DNA of 39,788 bases from Chloroflexota bacterium (GCA_014338005.1 QUBZ01000034.1:1-39788); one strand, 5' to 3'; positions 1 through 8,170 are shown, numbered from the stretch's first letter. The notes: generated from the sequence alone by a model not told the origin. Numbers and translations are program-made.

Positions 1-233
1 TCGTCATCGTCGTACAGGTAGTCATCTTCCTCGAACTCGGAAATGTCATACCCATCGTCATCGAGGAAGTCCTCATCATCTTCTTCGATGTCTTCCTCGA
101 CTAATTCCTCGTCCTCGAATTCGACATCTTCCAGCTCTTCGTCCTCGAAGTCCAGTTCTTCGTCTTCGTCCAGGTCTTCGTCTTCGTAGGGACCGCCGTT
201 TTGACTTAAAATCAACGCATCATAAATGCTCAT
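1..233 (-). CDS. Very acidic hypothetical protein (N-terminal part)
   Basis: The gene reads leftward out of the window, so only the first 77 residues are visible. It starts at the ATG at 233-231, preceded by a GAGGTG ribosome-binding site around 238-243. After a short ordinary start (MSIYDALILSQNGGPYED) the protein becomes almost entirely Asp and Glu, with scattered Leu, Phe and Tyr, and stays so to the window edge. I do not recognise a family. Such runs occur in RNA polymerase delta-like tails, histone or DNA mimics and disordered linkers, but nothing here decides between them. Its neighbour on the same strand is pdxT, about 80 bases upstream. The gene is convincing because of the start, the ribosome site and the unbroken frame; its function is unknown. 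Confidence 0.7.
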   Translation of the reverse strand, partial: MSIYDALILSQNGGPYEDEDLDEDEELDFEDEELEDVEFEDEELVEEDIEEDDEDFLDDDGYDISEFEEDDYLYDDD

Positions 234-314
234 GCGCACCTCGCACCATGCTGGGCAGTTATCCGTTAACGCGGGCGTATTGTAGCACGTTATCGGCAAT
301 TGTGAACGGCAAAA

Positions 315-902
315 TCAGCCTTTTTTACCCACTTGTTGGGCCACCATCTGCACGAAAAACCGGTGCAGCCGGCTGTCGGCAGTTAGCTCTGGATGGAAGG
401 CGGTTGCCAGCCAGCGGCCTTCCTGGACGGCTACGATCCGCCCGTCCTCCAGGCGCGCCAGAACCTGCGCGCTGCCGCGCACCGCCGTCACCACTGGGGC
501 GCGGATGAAGACGGCGTGGAACGGTTCGTCGCCCAGGACGGGGATGGGCAGGTCTACTTCAAAGCTGTCTATCTGCCGCCCGAAGGCGTTGCGGCTGACG
601 GTGATGTCCATTAATCCCAGGATCGGCTGCCGGTCGTGGCCGATGTCTTTCGCCAGGAAGATCATCCCGGCGCAGGTTCCCCAGGTCGGTTTGGCCTGGG
701 CGAAGCGGCGCAGTGGTTCGATCAGGCCGTACTCAACCGCCAGCTTGCCGATGGTGGTGCTTTCCCCGCCGGGGATGATGAGGCCGTCCAGATCGTCCAG
801 GTCGTCCGGCAGGCGAACCTCTCTGGTCTCGACACCCAGGGTTCGCAGCGTTTTGAGATGTTCGATAAAAGCGCCTTGCAGCGCCAGCACGCCGATTTTC
901 AT
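315..902 (-). CDS. pdxT: Pyridoxal 5'-phosphate synthase glutaminase subunit PdxT
   Basis: PdxT hydrolyses glutamine and passes ammonia to PdxS, which builds PLP from ribose 5-phosphate and glyceraldehyde 3-phosphate in the cytoplasm. The 195-residue protein starts MKIGVLALQGAFIEH, the usual family start, so I place the start at 902 although the frame is open to about 1034. Visible signatures are PGGESTT near residue 45, the nucleophile Cys77 in GTCAGM, and the His/Glu pair in FHPELT near residue 168. The length is typical of a class I amidotransferase of this type. No pdxS is next to it in the window; in many bacteria the two are adjacent. The upstream leader carries an inverted repeat, annotated separately. 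Confidence 0.95.
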   Translation of the reverse strand: MKIGVLALQGAFIEHLKTLRTLGVETREVRLPDDLDDLDGLIIPGGESTTIGKLAVEYGLIEPLRRFAQAKPTWGTCAGMIFLAKDIGHDRQPILGLMDITVSRNAFGRQIDSFEVDLPIPVLGDEPFHAVFIRAPVVTAVRGSAQVLARLEDGRIVAVQEGRWLATAFHPELTADSRLHRFFVQMVAQQVGKKG

Positions 903-954
903 GATTCGTTTTGTTACCTGTAATCGCAAGATAATCGAAGCCATCCGCCCCCGG

Positions 955-1000
955 CTGCCAGTCTCAGGAAGAACAGCGTGTTTCTTCTTGGAACTGGCAG
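955..1000 (-). other. Inverted repeat in the pdxT leader
   Basis: Eight-base arms CTGCCAGT (955-962) and ACTGGCAG (993-1000) are perfectly complementary, and the interior holds a second, slightly bulged helix (GAAGAACA against TGTTTCTTC around a GCG loop). On the minus strand this would form a long hairpin about 50 bases ahead of pdxT. No T-run follows, so it is not a classical terminator. It could be a leader structure or only the remains of a repeat. Confidence 0.45.
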
Positions 1001-1069
1001 TCGGAAACCGATACCTGAAACTATCTTGTTCCAACCGCGCGCGGCGGTCAAGAGGGGAATAAGACCAGT

Positions 1070-1828
1070 TTAACGCTCGACAAACTGCTTCCGCCGGTAG
1101 ATTTCATCCGGTCTGCGGCAGATGTGCAGCACCTCAGCCGGCTCCATAAAAACCGGCCCGCCGGCGGCACACGCGCCGATAAAAATATGCGCCGCTTTAA
1201 CGCACATCGCCGTAACGTTCAAAACCTCGGTCGGTGTCTGCCCCAGGGCGATCAGGCCGTGATTCGCCATCAGGATGACTTTAGGCGCATCGCCCCATTT
1301 GTCCAGATAACGGCGAACCTGCTCGCGCATCACCACCGCCAGCGGCAGGCCGGGGTCTACATAAGGCAAAAAGACCGATTCCGGGCCGCATAACACAGCT
1401 TCGTCCGGGAACATACGATGATGGGCAAAATCCGCCGCGCGCGGGCTGCACATAATCCGGTTAACGGCCATCGCGTGGGTGTGGCCGATGTACGACACGC
1501 CGCACTCGCGCAGCAGCATGGCGTGGAAGCCCACTTCCACCGAAGGCTGCAAGGGCGAAGCGGGGTCAACTTTAGCCGCCTGCATGACGGCTTTTTGCGC
1601 GTCCAGGTCGCCGGGCGATTTATCCAGCATGGCGAGGATAGGGTCGAAGCGCACCTGCACGAATCCGCCGGGCGAGATGTTGTGCATCTGCTGGCCGCTG
1701 GCTTTAATCCAGAACGACTCGTCGTCGGCGCGGCAGGAGGTGTTGCCTTCGCCGATAATCACATAATCGAGGTGTGGTTGTCCCAGGGTGCGGGTGAGTT
1801 CAACCAGAGGGGTAGGGGCGTCACTCAT
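1070..1828 (-). CDS. Class II aldolase/adducin family protein (sugar-phosphate aldolase)
   Basis: A 252-residue class II, zinc-dependent aldolase of the fuculose/rhamnulose-phosphate type. These enzymes split a ketose 1-phosphate into DHAP and an aldehyde. I see the glycine-rich start of the fold (GEGNTSCR near residue 27), a Glu in PSVEVGFHAML near residue 99, the metal pair in GHTHAM near residue 116 and the third ligand in MANHGL near residue 190. The start at 1828 (MSDAPTP) is preferred; two more in-frame starts lie at 1858 (ATG) and 1861 (TTG) but have no better ribosome site. It is the last gene of the rhamnose operon, about 130 bases after the binding-protein gene. Because the fused aldolase upstream has an altered metal motif, this enzyme may carry the rhamnulose-1-phosphate cleavage; that is inference. 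A dehydratase or decarboxylase role is the main alternative. Confidence 0.85.
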   Translation of the reverse strand: MSDAPTPLVELTRTLGQPHLDYVIIGEGNTSCRADDESFWIKASGQQMHNISPGGFVQVRFDPILAMLDKSPGDLDAQKAVMQAAKVDPASPLQPSVEVGFHAMLLRECGVSYIGHTHAMAVNRIMCSPRAADFAHHRMFPDEAVLCGPESVFLPYVDPGLPLAVVMREQVRRYLDKWGDAPKVILMANHGLIALGQTPTEVLNVTAMCVKAAHIFIGACAAGGPVFMEPAEVLHICRRPDEIYRRKQFVER

Positions 1829-1922
1829 AGTACTGCTTTCTTGCTTATGTTTATGCATCAAATTGAGACAGGGGATGGCCTTAGACCCTCCTCAGCGCAT
1901 CCCTGCAATCTGAAGCGAGCCT

Positions 1923-1946
1923 GGGGGCGCGGCGAACCGCACCCCC
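1923..1946 (-). other. Stable hairpin after the binding-protein gene
   Basis: On the minus strand the arms GGGGGTGCGG and CCGCGCCCCC close a TTCG loop, giving a ten-pair stem with one G-U pair. It begins about 17 bases after the stop codon of the sugar-binding protein. No T-run follows, so it is more likely an mRNA-stabilising or attenuating hairpin that favours high binding-protein mRNA over the downstream aldolase than a full terminator. Confidence 0.5.
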
Positions 1947-1962
1947 GACGCCTCGTTTAGAA

Positions 1963-3168
1963 CTAAAAATCGAAGTCCGCAATGTTGTCTTGTGTATAGA
2001 CGAAGGGCGGCCCAAGCAGGATTTCGCTGCCGTTGACAACTTGCAGCGTACCCAGGCGCCCCGCCTCGACCTCGGTCGATTCGGGCGTCAGCTTGCCGTC
2101 CACCACTGCGCGCATCACGTACACGGCGGCATAACCCAGGTCAACCGGGTTCCACAGCACGACCGACTCGACGCAGCCGTTTTCAACGAACGGGCGCATC
2201 TGGTTGGGGGTGCTGAGGCCGACAATGGCGACTGCCGATTCTTCATCCGGCGCGGCCACATCGGCGGCAGCGTCATCGGGCGAACACAGGCCGGCCTGCG
2301 CTACTGCGTCAGCCGCGCCGGGGAACGCCACGCTCGACATACCGAAGACGCCGTCCATGTCCGGGCCGTATTTGTTCAGCAGCGTCTGGGTCTGCTGGAA
2401 GGCCAGGTTCTGATCTTCAGCCGACTCAACCGTCTCCAGCCACTTCAGATCGGGGTAGCACTTCTGGGCATAGGCCCACATTTCCGAAATCCAGCGCGAC
2501 TGGTTGGGGGCGGTGAAGGAGCTGGTGACGATGGCGAACGAACCTTCCGGCCCGATTTCCGCCACCATGCTGTCAATCTTGGCTTTGGCGATGCCGTTAA
2601 ACTCGGCCTGGTTCACGAACCACTCGCGGGCGTCCGGCTCGCTGTTGGCGTCATACCCAACCACGTGAATGCCGGATTCCAGCGCGCGGCGCAGCACGGG
2701 CGAAATGCCCACCGGGTCGTTGGCGGCGAACAGAATGCCGTTTACGCCCTGGGTGATGTACTGCTCGATGAAGGCCACCTGCTGCACGATGTCACCCTGG
2801 GTCGGGCCGTCGGTCGTGACCTTGACGTTGCCCAGTTCTTCGGCAGCCTGCTGCATACCCAGCGACGTGGCGTTGAAGTAGCCGATGCCGATCAGCTTCG
2901 GCACGTCCACCAGGACGATTTCCTGGCCGGCCAGGTCAGGCGCGCCCACCGGCTGCCCGCCGTTGTATTCCAGCGCCGCCACTTCCGGCTCTTCCATCGG
3001 TTCTTCCGCCATAGCCGCACCAGGAGCGCCCTCAGGGCATTCCAGCGGCGAAACCGGCAGGTCATCCGCGCCGACCCACCGCACCTCATCCTGCGCGACG
3101 GCAGGCACGAACGCCACCGACAGCGCCAGGGCGACCATTAAGACAGCCGCAAATACTTTCTTAGACAT
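1963..3168 (-). CDS. rhaS: Rhamnose-type ABC transporter substrate-binding protein
   Basis: A 401-residue exported binding protein of the periplasmic-binding-protein type I / CUT2 class (ribose, AI-2 and rhamnose binders). The first 25 residues form a clear signal peptide (basic start, hydrophobic core, AVA/QD cleavage site). There is no lipobox. The binding domain begins near residue 85 (IVLVDVPKLIGIGYFN) and has family features such as TQGDIVQQVAFIEQYI and GVNGILFAANDP. Between signal peptide and domain lies an unusual stretch of about 60 residues rich in Pro, Glu and Met. The start is fixed by a strong GGAGG site at 3176-3180. It follows the permease genes in the same direction, separated by a structured 146-base spacer. 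The rhamnose assignment comes from the neighbouring isomerase, kinase and aldolase. Confidence 0.88.
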   Translation of the reverse strand: MSKKVFAAVLMVALALSVAFVPAVAQDEVRWVGADDLPVSPLECPEGAPGAAMAEEPMEEPEVAALEYNGGQPVGAPDLAGQEIVLVDVPKLIGIGYFNATSLGMQQAAEELGNVKVTTDGPTQGDIVQQVAFIEQYITQGVNGILFAANDPVGISPVLRRALESGIHVVGYDANSEPDAREWFVNQAEFNGIAKAKIDSMVAEIGPEGSFAIVTSSFTAPNQSRWISEMWAYAQKCYPDLKWLETVESAEDQNLAFQQTQTLLNKYGPDMDGVFGMSSVAFPGAADAVAQAGLCSPDDAAADVAAPDEESAVAIVGLSTPNQMRPFVENGCVESVVLWNPVDLGYAAVYVMRAVVDGKLTPESTEVEAGRLGTLQVVNGSEILLGPPFVYTQDNIADFDF

Positions 3169-3196
3169 GCAAAATCCTCCTTAACTTTTCGATACA

Positions 3197-3251
3197 CTAA
3201 GTAGAATAACATGGAAAAATTACCATGCTATTTCCAAAGATTGGTACTTAG
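3197..3251 (-). other. Compact three-way-junction RNA structure upstream of rhaS
   Basis: Read on the minus strand, a seven-pair outer stem (CTAAGTA at 3251-3245 with TACTTAG at 3203-3197) encloses two hairpins. The first is CCAA-TCT-TTGG (3244-3234). The second pairs AATAGCATGG (3232-3223) with CCATGTTATT (3214-3205) around an eight-base loop, with one G-U pair. Linkers between helices are zero or one base. The element lies between the last permease gene and the binding-protein gene, ending 17 bases before the GGAGG site. It matches no riboswitch I know; a processing/stabilising element or a protein-binding site are both possible. Confidence 0.55.
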
Positions 3252-3314
3252 CTTACCTCATTTCCCAGGCTTTGGCAAGAAGGCACGGCGTCCGCGCCTC
3301 TGCCTGCCGCCGCC

Positions 3315-4319
3315 TCAGTCCCCGCCGGCGCGGCGCTGCACCAGGTTGTTGATGAGGATCGCCAGTATCAAAATGGCACCGATGATGACGATGGTCGCGT
3401 CGCCTTTGACCCCGCCCAGCAGCAGCCCGTTTTTAAGAAGCTGAATCAAAACCAGGCCGATCATCGTGCCGACGATGCTGCCGCTGCCGCCGTTGATGCT
3501 CGTGCCGCCTAACACAACGGCGGCGATCACATCCAGTTCCAGCCCCGTACCCATGTCCGCGCGCGTGGTGCTGATGCGCGAGGTGAAGATGTAACCCGCC
3601 AGCCCGGCCATAAAACCCGAAAAGGTATAAATGGCGAGTTTGTACAGCCTGACCGGAATGCCGGAAAAACGCGCGCCCAGTTCGTTGTTGCCCATCGCGT
3701 AAATGCCGCGCCCGAAGGGCGTCCGCGCCAGCACGATGCCGGCGATGATGGCCGCGATCAGCAAAATCCATAACTGGGATGGGATGCCGAGGAACTGCCG
3801 CTGCCCCAGGTCAAAAAACCAGTCTGGGAAACCACGCGCGGAACGCGCCTCGCTGACGCCCAGCGCCATGCCTCGGTACAGCGCCAGGGTTGCCAGCGTC
3901 ATGATGAGCGGCGGCACGCCCACCCGGACGATAAACAGGCCGTTCATGAAGCCGGCCATCGTCCCCACCACCATACACATGATGATGGCAAGCTCCAGCG
4001 GCCAGCCGGAATCCTGCCAGAGGAAGCCCATCACGATGGCGCTGAGGCCGAAGATCGAGCCGACCGACAGGTCAATGCCGCCGGTGATGATGATGAAGGT
4101 CATCGGCAGCGCCATCAGCCCGATTTCCGTCACCAGACGAAGCTGGTTGAGCAGGTTGTTGGTGGTCAGGAACTTGTCGGTCAGCAGCGACAGAATAAAC
4201 ATCGCCGCGATCATAATCAGAAACAGGATGCCTTCTTTGCTTAGCACAACGGCCCGCAAACGGCTGACGATAGGGTTGGACGGTTCGGTCAGTTGGGATG
4301 GTCTTTCGGTGACTGCCAT
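3315..4319 (-). CDS. rhaQ: Rhamnose-type ABC transporter permease
   Basis: A 334-residue inner-membrane permease of the BPD_transp_2 / CUT2 family, with about nine to ten hydrophobic segments. The family loop GGIDLSVGSIFG is present near residue 85, and the C-terminal half contains the conserved GLELDVIAAVVLGGTS region. It pairs with the permease encoded just upstream (five-base gap) to form the channel for the sugar bound by the downstream binding protein. The start at 4319 is supported by GAGGG about eight bases upstream. The N-terminus (about 35 residues) is cytoplasmic and polar. The symbol follows the RhaSTPQ transporter of rhizobia; substrate is inferred from context. Confidence 0.88.
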   Translation of the reverse strand: MAVTERPSQLTEPSNPIVSRLRAVVLSKEGILFLIMIAAMFILSLLTDKFLTTNNLLNQLRLVTEIGLMALPMTFIIITGGIDLSVGSIFGLSAIVMGFLWQDSGWPLELAIIMCMVVGTMAGFMNGLFIVRVGVPPLIMTLATLALYRGMALGVSEARSARGFPDWFFDLGQRQFLGIPSQLWILLIAAIIAGIVLARTPFGRGIYAMGNNELGARFSGIPVRLYKLAIYTFSGFMAGLAGYIFTSRISTTRADMGTGLELDVIAAVVLGGTSINGGSGSIVGTMIGLVLIQLLKNGLLLGGVKGDATIVIIGAILILAILINNLVQRRAGGD

Positions 4320-4324
4320 GATGT

Positions 4325-5332
4325 TTACCCTCGAATTTGCGCGGCCTGGCGGCGACGGCGCAGCAGGTCAATTAGCACCGTTACCAGGATGAGCGTACCC
4401 TGAACGGCTTGCAGCCAGTACGCCGAAACGTTAATAAAAATCATGCCATTGCCGATGGCCCGCAGCAGGATGGTCGCCAGCGTCGCGCCGATGACCGTAC
4501 CTGTGCCGCCCAGGATGCTGACACCCCCGACAACCGCCGACGTGATGATGGTCAGTTCCAGCCCGCTTGGAACGGTGGATTGAATCGAACTGAACTGGGT
4601 GGCAAACAGCACGCTGGAGATGCCGACCATCAGGCCGTTGAACATAAACACCCGCATCAGCACCACGCGGGGCGAAATGCCGGAGAGCAAAGCGGCCTCT
4701 TTATTGCCGCCGACGGCGTAAATGGCGCGCCCGGAAGGGGAATAACGCATCCACAGCGCCGCCAGGATGGTCAGCACGAGCATAAAATAGACCGGCACGG
4801 GCAGGCCGAGGAAACTTTGCTGCGCCAGCTTATATGCCGGCGGCATGTTGTAAATCCACACCCCGCCGGTCGCCAGAATCAGGCCGCCCTTGAGGATGCT
4901 CATCATACCCAACGAAACCACGATGGCCGGGATGCGTAAATACGCCACCAGAAAACCCGTCACCGCGCCGATCATCGGGCCGACGATCAGCGGCACGAGC
5001 CACGAAATCCATACCGGCATCCCCGGCACGATGGAAAGCTGCCCGCTGATGGTCGCCAGCACGCCGATCATCGCGCCGACCGAAATATCAATGTTGCCGG
5101 AGATGATGACCGCGCTCATGCCGATGGCGGCGACGGCGATATACGAACTGTTGAGCAGAATATCGGAGATGTTCTGCTGGGCCAGGAAGCGCGGGTTGGC
5201 CGTCCCGACCACGATCACCAGCAGCGCCAGGCTCAGCGTCAGCGCGCCTTCCTGACCGCTGACCAGCATCCGAAGATTTTTGAGCCAGCCTGGGGTGGAC
5301 TGCCGGGCGGCTGAAACGGTTGTTGCTGTCAT
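4325..5332 (-). CDS. rhaP: Rhamnose-type ABC transporter permease
   Basis: A 335-residue CUT2-family membrane permease, homologous to its downstream neighbour. The family loop appears as SGNIDISVGAMIG near residue 80, and the C-terminal part has the matching LELTIITSAVVGGVSILGG region. About nine to ten membrane segments can be read. Its ATG overlaps the stop codon of the ATPase gene in an ATGA, so the two are translationally coupled. Together with the second permease and the ATPase it makes the membrane part of the sugar importer. Two different permeases with one fused ATPase is the usual RhaTPQ or LsrACD arrangement, which supports a deoxy-sugar transporter. Confidence 0.88.
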   Translation of the reverse strand: MTATTVSAARQSTPGWLKNLRMLVSGQEGALTLSLALLVIVVGTANPRFLAQQNISDILLNSSYIAVAAIGMSAVIISGNIDISVGAMIGVLATISGQLSIVPGMPVWISWLVPLIVGPMIGAVTGFLVAYLRIPAIVVSLGMMSILKGGLILATGGVWIYNMPPAYKLAQQSFLGLPVPVYFMLVLTILAALWMRYSPSGRAIYAVGGNKEAALLSGISPRVVLMRVFMFNGLMVGISSVLFATQFSSIQSTVPSGLELTIITSAVVGGVSILGGTGTVIGATLATILLRAIGNGMIFINVSAYWLQAVQGTLILVTVLIDLLRRRRQAAQIRG

Positions 5333-6885
5333 GCTGTTTCGCTTTCACCTATCATCATGGTTTCTGACTTCGGAGCGCCGTTTCCGGCGGTTTCGCTCAT
5401 CATGGCGGCGGCGATGCGTTCCTGGGTGGCTTCCTGGCGCGGAAATTCCGCCACCACCTGGCCGCCGCGCATCACCAGGATGCGGTCGCTCATGCCCAGG
5501 ATTTCCGGCAGCTCGCTGGAAATCATCAGGACGGCCAGCCCTTCGCGCGCCAGTTCGCTCATCAGCCGGTGAATCTCGGCTTTCGCGCCCACATCAATAC
5601 CCCGCGTCGGCTCGTCCATAATCAGAATGCGGGGCTTGCTGGCGAGCCACTTGCTGACCACCACTTTTTGCTGGTTGCCGCCGGACAGTTTGTTGACGAC
5701 CTGTTCGGTGCTGTAGGCGCGAATATTAAGCTGTTTAATCATGCCGGTCGCCAGGCTGTATTCCTGTTTGCGGTTGATGAACAGCCCCGAACGGATGGCT
5801 TTTAGCACCGACAGAGAGATGTTTTCGCGGATACGCATCTGCCGCACCAGCCCCTGCGTGCCGCGATCTTCCGGCACGTAGGCAATGCCGTGATTCATGG
5901 CCTGGCCGGGGTGTTTGATCATTACAGGTCTGCCGTCAATCAGGATTTCGCCGCTTTCCGCCGGGTTGATGCCAAAAATCACCTGCGCGACTTCGCTGCG
6001 CCCCGAACCGACCAACCCGGCCAGCCCGACGATTTCGCCGGCGCGAAGCTGGAAACTGACACCCCGCGTCAGGGGTTTGCGCCACAGGCTGCGGATTTCC
6101 AGCACCGGTTTGCCGACTTCGGTTTGCAGCTTCGGGAACAGGTTGTCAATCGTGCGCCCGACCATCATGCTCACCAGGTCGTCTTCGCTGGTTTCGCTGA
6201 CCGGCTTGGTGCCGACGTACTGCCCATCGCGCAGCACCGTCACGCGGTCGGCCAGTTCAAATACTTCGTGCAGGCGGTGGCTGATGTAAATGATGCCCAC
6301 GCCGCGCTCCCGCAGCAGCCGCACGATGTTAAACAGCCGTTCCACGTCGGCTTCGGTGAGCGCCGCCGTCGGCTCGTCCATGATGAGGATGCGCGCGTTC
6401 AGCGACAGCGCCTTGGCGATTTCGACCCGCTGGCGATTGCCGACCGTCAGCGTGCCGATTTTGCGCGTTACATCCAGATCATGGATATTCAGCGAGGCCA
6501 GAATTTCCTGAGCGCGCCGGTTGGCCGCGCCCCAGTCCAGCACCTCGATAGGCCCCAGTTTTCGGCGCGGCGCGTGGCCCATAAAGATGTTTTCCGCCAC
6601 CGTCAGTTCGGGGTAGAGGCTCAGTTCCTGGTAGATGGTGGCGATGCCGCGCTGCTGTGCCTCGCGCGGGGTGTTGAACAACACCGTTTCGCCATCCAGC
6701 CTGATGGTGCCGCCATCCGGTTTGTACACGCCGGAGATGATCTTGATGAGCGTGGATTTACCCGCGCCGTTTTCGCCCAACAGGGCGTGGACTTCGCCCG
6801 CCGTCATGTCAAAGCGCACGTCGTCGAGCGCCTTCACGCCGGGGAACTGCTTGCTGATGTTTTCAAGTTCAAGAATTGCGCCCAT
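5329..6885 (-). CDS. rhaT: Sugar ABC transporter ATP-binding protein (two fused ATPase domains)
   Basis: A 518-residue cytoplasmic ATPase that drives the CUT2 importer. The first domain has Walker A GENGAGKS at residues 37-44, a signature reading TVGNRQRVEIAKAL and Walker B ILIMDEPTAAL. The second has the degenerate P-loop GLVGSGRSE typical of this family, signature LSGGNQQKVV and Walker B ILIMDEPTRGID. A short polar tail follows the second domain. The gene overlaps the next permease by four bases (ATGA). The ribosome site in front is weak, and a 67-base spacer separates it from the peptidase-like gene upstream. Architecture fits RhaT, RbsA or LsrA; rhamnose is inferred from the locus. Confidence 0.9.
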   Translation of the reverse strand: MGAILELENISKQFPGVKALDDVRFDMTAGEVHALLGENGAGKSTLIKIISGVYKPDGGTIRLDGETVLFNTPREAQQRGIATIYQELSLYPELTVAENIFMGHAPRRKLGPIEVLDWGAANRRAQEILASLNIHDLDVTRKIGTLTVGNRQRVEIAKALSLNARILIMDEPTAALTEADVERLFNIVRLLRERGVGIIYISHRLHEVFELADRVTVLRDGQYVGTKPVSETSEDDLVSMMVGRTIDNLFPKLQTEVGKPVLEIRSLWRKPLTRGVSFQLRAGEIVGLAGLVGSGRSEVAQVIFGINPAESGEILIDGRPVMIKHPGQAMNHGIAYVPEDRGTQGLVRQMRIRENISLSVLKAIRSGLFINRKQEYSLATGMIKQLNIRAYSTEQVVNKLSGGNQQKVVVSKWLASKPRILIMDEPTRGIDVGAKAEIHRLMSELAREGLAVLMISSELPEILGMSDRILVMRGGQVVAEFPRQEATQERIAAAMMSETAGNGAPKSETMMIGESETA

Positions 6886-6952
6886 TTACCGATGCTTTCT
6901 GCCGGCCTACAGCCTGATGTCTGCCGCCGACCTTGCTGCTGGCCGCCCAGCC

Positions 6953-8170
6953 TTAATCGTGTAAAAACCAGAATATCCGGTCGCGCGGCTTGTCCGAGCT
7001 GCCGCGAAACGTCACGTAAGAATCGCCATCGTCGGTGACGACGGCGCCGGCCTGCGCCACGCGCGGCCAGAAGAAACCTTTCGAGTCCACGAAACCTTTG
7101 CCCGGCCTCACCAGCGCGGAATGGTCGCTGGTTTTGCCCTGCTGCCACAGCATAACCGCCGCGCGCCCGGTGTTGGCCCAGTCCTGCGCTTCCTTGCCAT
7201 CTTTGGCGCGCCGCCAGCCCGCCGCCGGGCCGGACGTTTGCAGCCAGTTCAACACCTGCCCGACGGTGGTCATGGTGGGGTTGTTGGGGACTTCGCAGTG
7301 CAGCAGGCGTGTTACATCGCCGACGAAAATATTGCAGAAGTAAGAGCGCCCTGGAATCGGCCAGTAGCGCGGCGTGCCGTCGGGTTCGTTTTTCGGGTTC
7401 AGGTAGCGAATGGCATTTTCGACCAACAACGTGCTGTGGGCATCCTTGCGCTGCTGCGGGCTGCTGTACGGCGCGTTGGGTGTGGCGATCACGTTCAGGT
7501 AGCGTTTGCCGTCCACCAGCGAAACCCAACTCCAGCGCGCGCGGAACTGCGCCTCGTTAGCCTGGAGGCGGTAGCGCCCGTTAAAGGCTTTTGGCAGGGG
7601 CGGCGGCCCCAGCTTGCGCGGGGCGGGCGCGGGTGCAGGAGTGCCTGGTCTGTCGCCGCCGGTCGCAAACTGGGCGCTGAAGGCCAGCGGCTCCAGAAAC
7701 GGCGTGGGGTCTACGATGTCTTTGGGGAAGGGCGTTTCGCCGGCGGCGCTGGCGCCGCGTTTTTTGAGCATCAGATGCAGGTGCGCGCCGCCATGAGAAC
7801 TGCCGGTGCTGCCGGCATAGCCGATGAGTTCCCCGGCCAGCACGCGGCTGCCGACCTGCAGGCCGTCCCGGACGCGCTGCAAGTGGCCGTAAGTGGTGAT
7901 GTACTCCGCGTCGCTTTCGACGGCGTGGGTGATGCGAATCTGATTGCCGTAGGGTTTTTCGTCCGGGCTGCTGTCGCCGTCCAGCGAAATGCGCGATACC
8001 ACGCCGTCGGCGCAGGCGTAAACCTCGCTGCCTTCCGGCGCTTCGATGTCCAGCCCTTCATGGCCGGACAGGTTCGCGCGGGTGTAAAAATCCGGGTCGC
8101 CTGTCCAGTTGACGCCGAACGGCTGCCGGATCAGCGGATATTGGGTCGGCCATCGCAAACGCAGCGTCAT
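6953..8170 (-). CDS. M23 peptidase-domain protein with a second putative Cys/His domain
   Basis: A 405-residue protein in two parts. Residues 1-140 form a lysostaphin-type M23 metallopeptidase domain: zinc motif HEGLD (His37, Asp41), YGHL (His96) and HLH (His130, His132). A Pro/Ala-rich linker lies near 172-195. Residues 196-405 hold a second domain with FCNIFVGDV (Cys279), DWANTGRAA and DHSALVRPG (His350), an order resembling CHAP or NlpC/P60-type cysteine hydrolases; this second assignment is my inference. No signal peptide is visible. An AAGGGAG ribosome site supports the start. The gene sits between rhaB and the transporter ATPase in the same direction, an odd place for a cell-wall hydrolase; it may be co-transcribed by accident or linked to release of wall sugars. 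Confidence 0.8.
   Translation of the reverse strand: MTLRLRWPTQYPLIRQPFGVNWTGDPDFYTRANLSGHEGLDIEAPEGSEVYACADGVVSRISLDGDSSPDEKPYGNQIRITHAVESDAEYITTYGHLQRVRDGLQVGSRVLAGELIGYAGSTGSSHGGAHLHLMLKKRGASAAGETPFPKDIVDPTPFLEPLAFSAQFATGGDRPGTPAPAPAPRKLGPPPLPKAFNGRYRLQANEAQFRARWSWVSLVDGKRYLNVIATPNAPYSSPQQRKDAHSTLLVENAIRYLNPKNEPDGTPRYWPIPGRSYFCNIFVGDVTRLLHCEVPNNPTMTTVGQVLNWLQTSGPAAGWRRAKDGKEAQDWANTGRAAVMLWQQGKTSDHSALVRPGKGFVDSKGFFWPRVAQAGAVVTDDGDSYVTFRGSSDKPRDRIFWFLHD

Noticed and set aside
1..230. Tandem repeat or CRISPR-like array from the recurring TCTTCGTC/CGTCCTCG pattern
   Set aside because: The pattern comes from Asp/Glu codons in an open frame; unit lengths vary and there are no fixed repeats or spacers.
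1990..3141. Long open frame (383 codons) on the plus strand opposite the sugar-binding protein gene
   Set aside because: It is antisense to a gene with signal peptide, ribosome site and family motifs. Its own product is rich in Arg, His and Gln and has no recognisable motif; this is the normal effect of high GC in the third codon position.
3197..3251. Degenerate tRNA or known riboswitch
   Set aside because: It has only three helices, lacks tRNA arm sequences and lengths, and shows no conserved riboswitch core that I recognise.
5890..7038. Long plus-strand open frame opposite the ABC ATPase
   Set aside because: The minus strand carries both sets of Walker and signature motifs. The plus-strand product has no motif or ribosome site.
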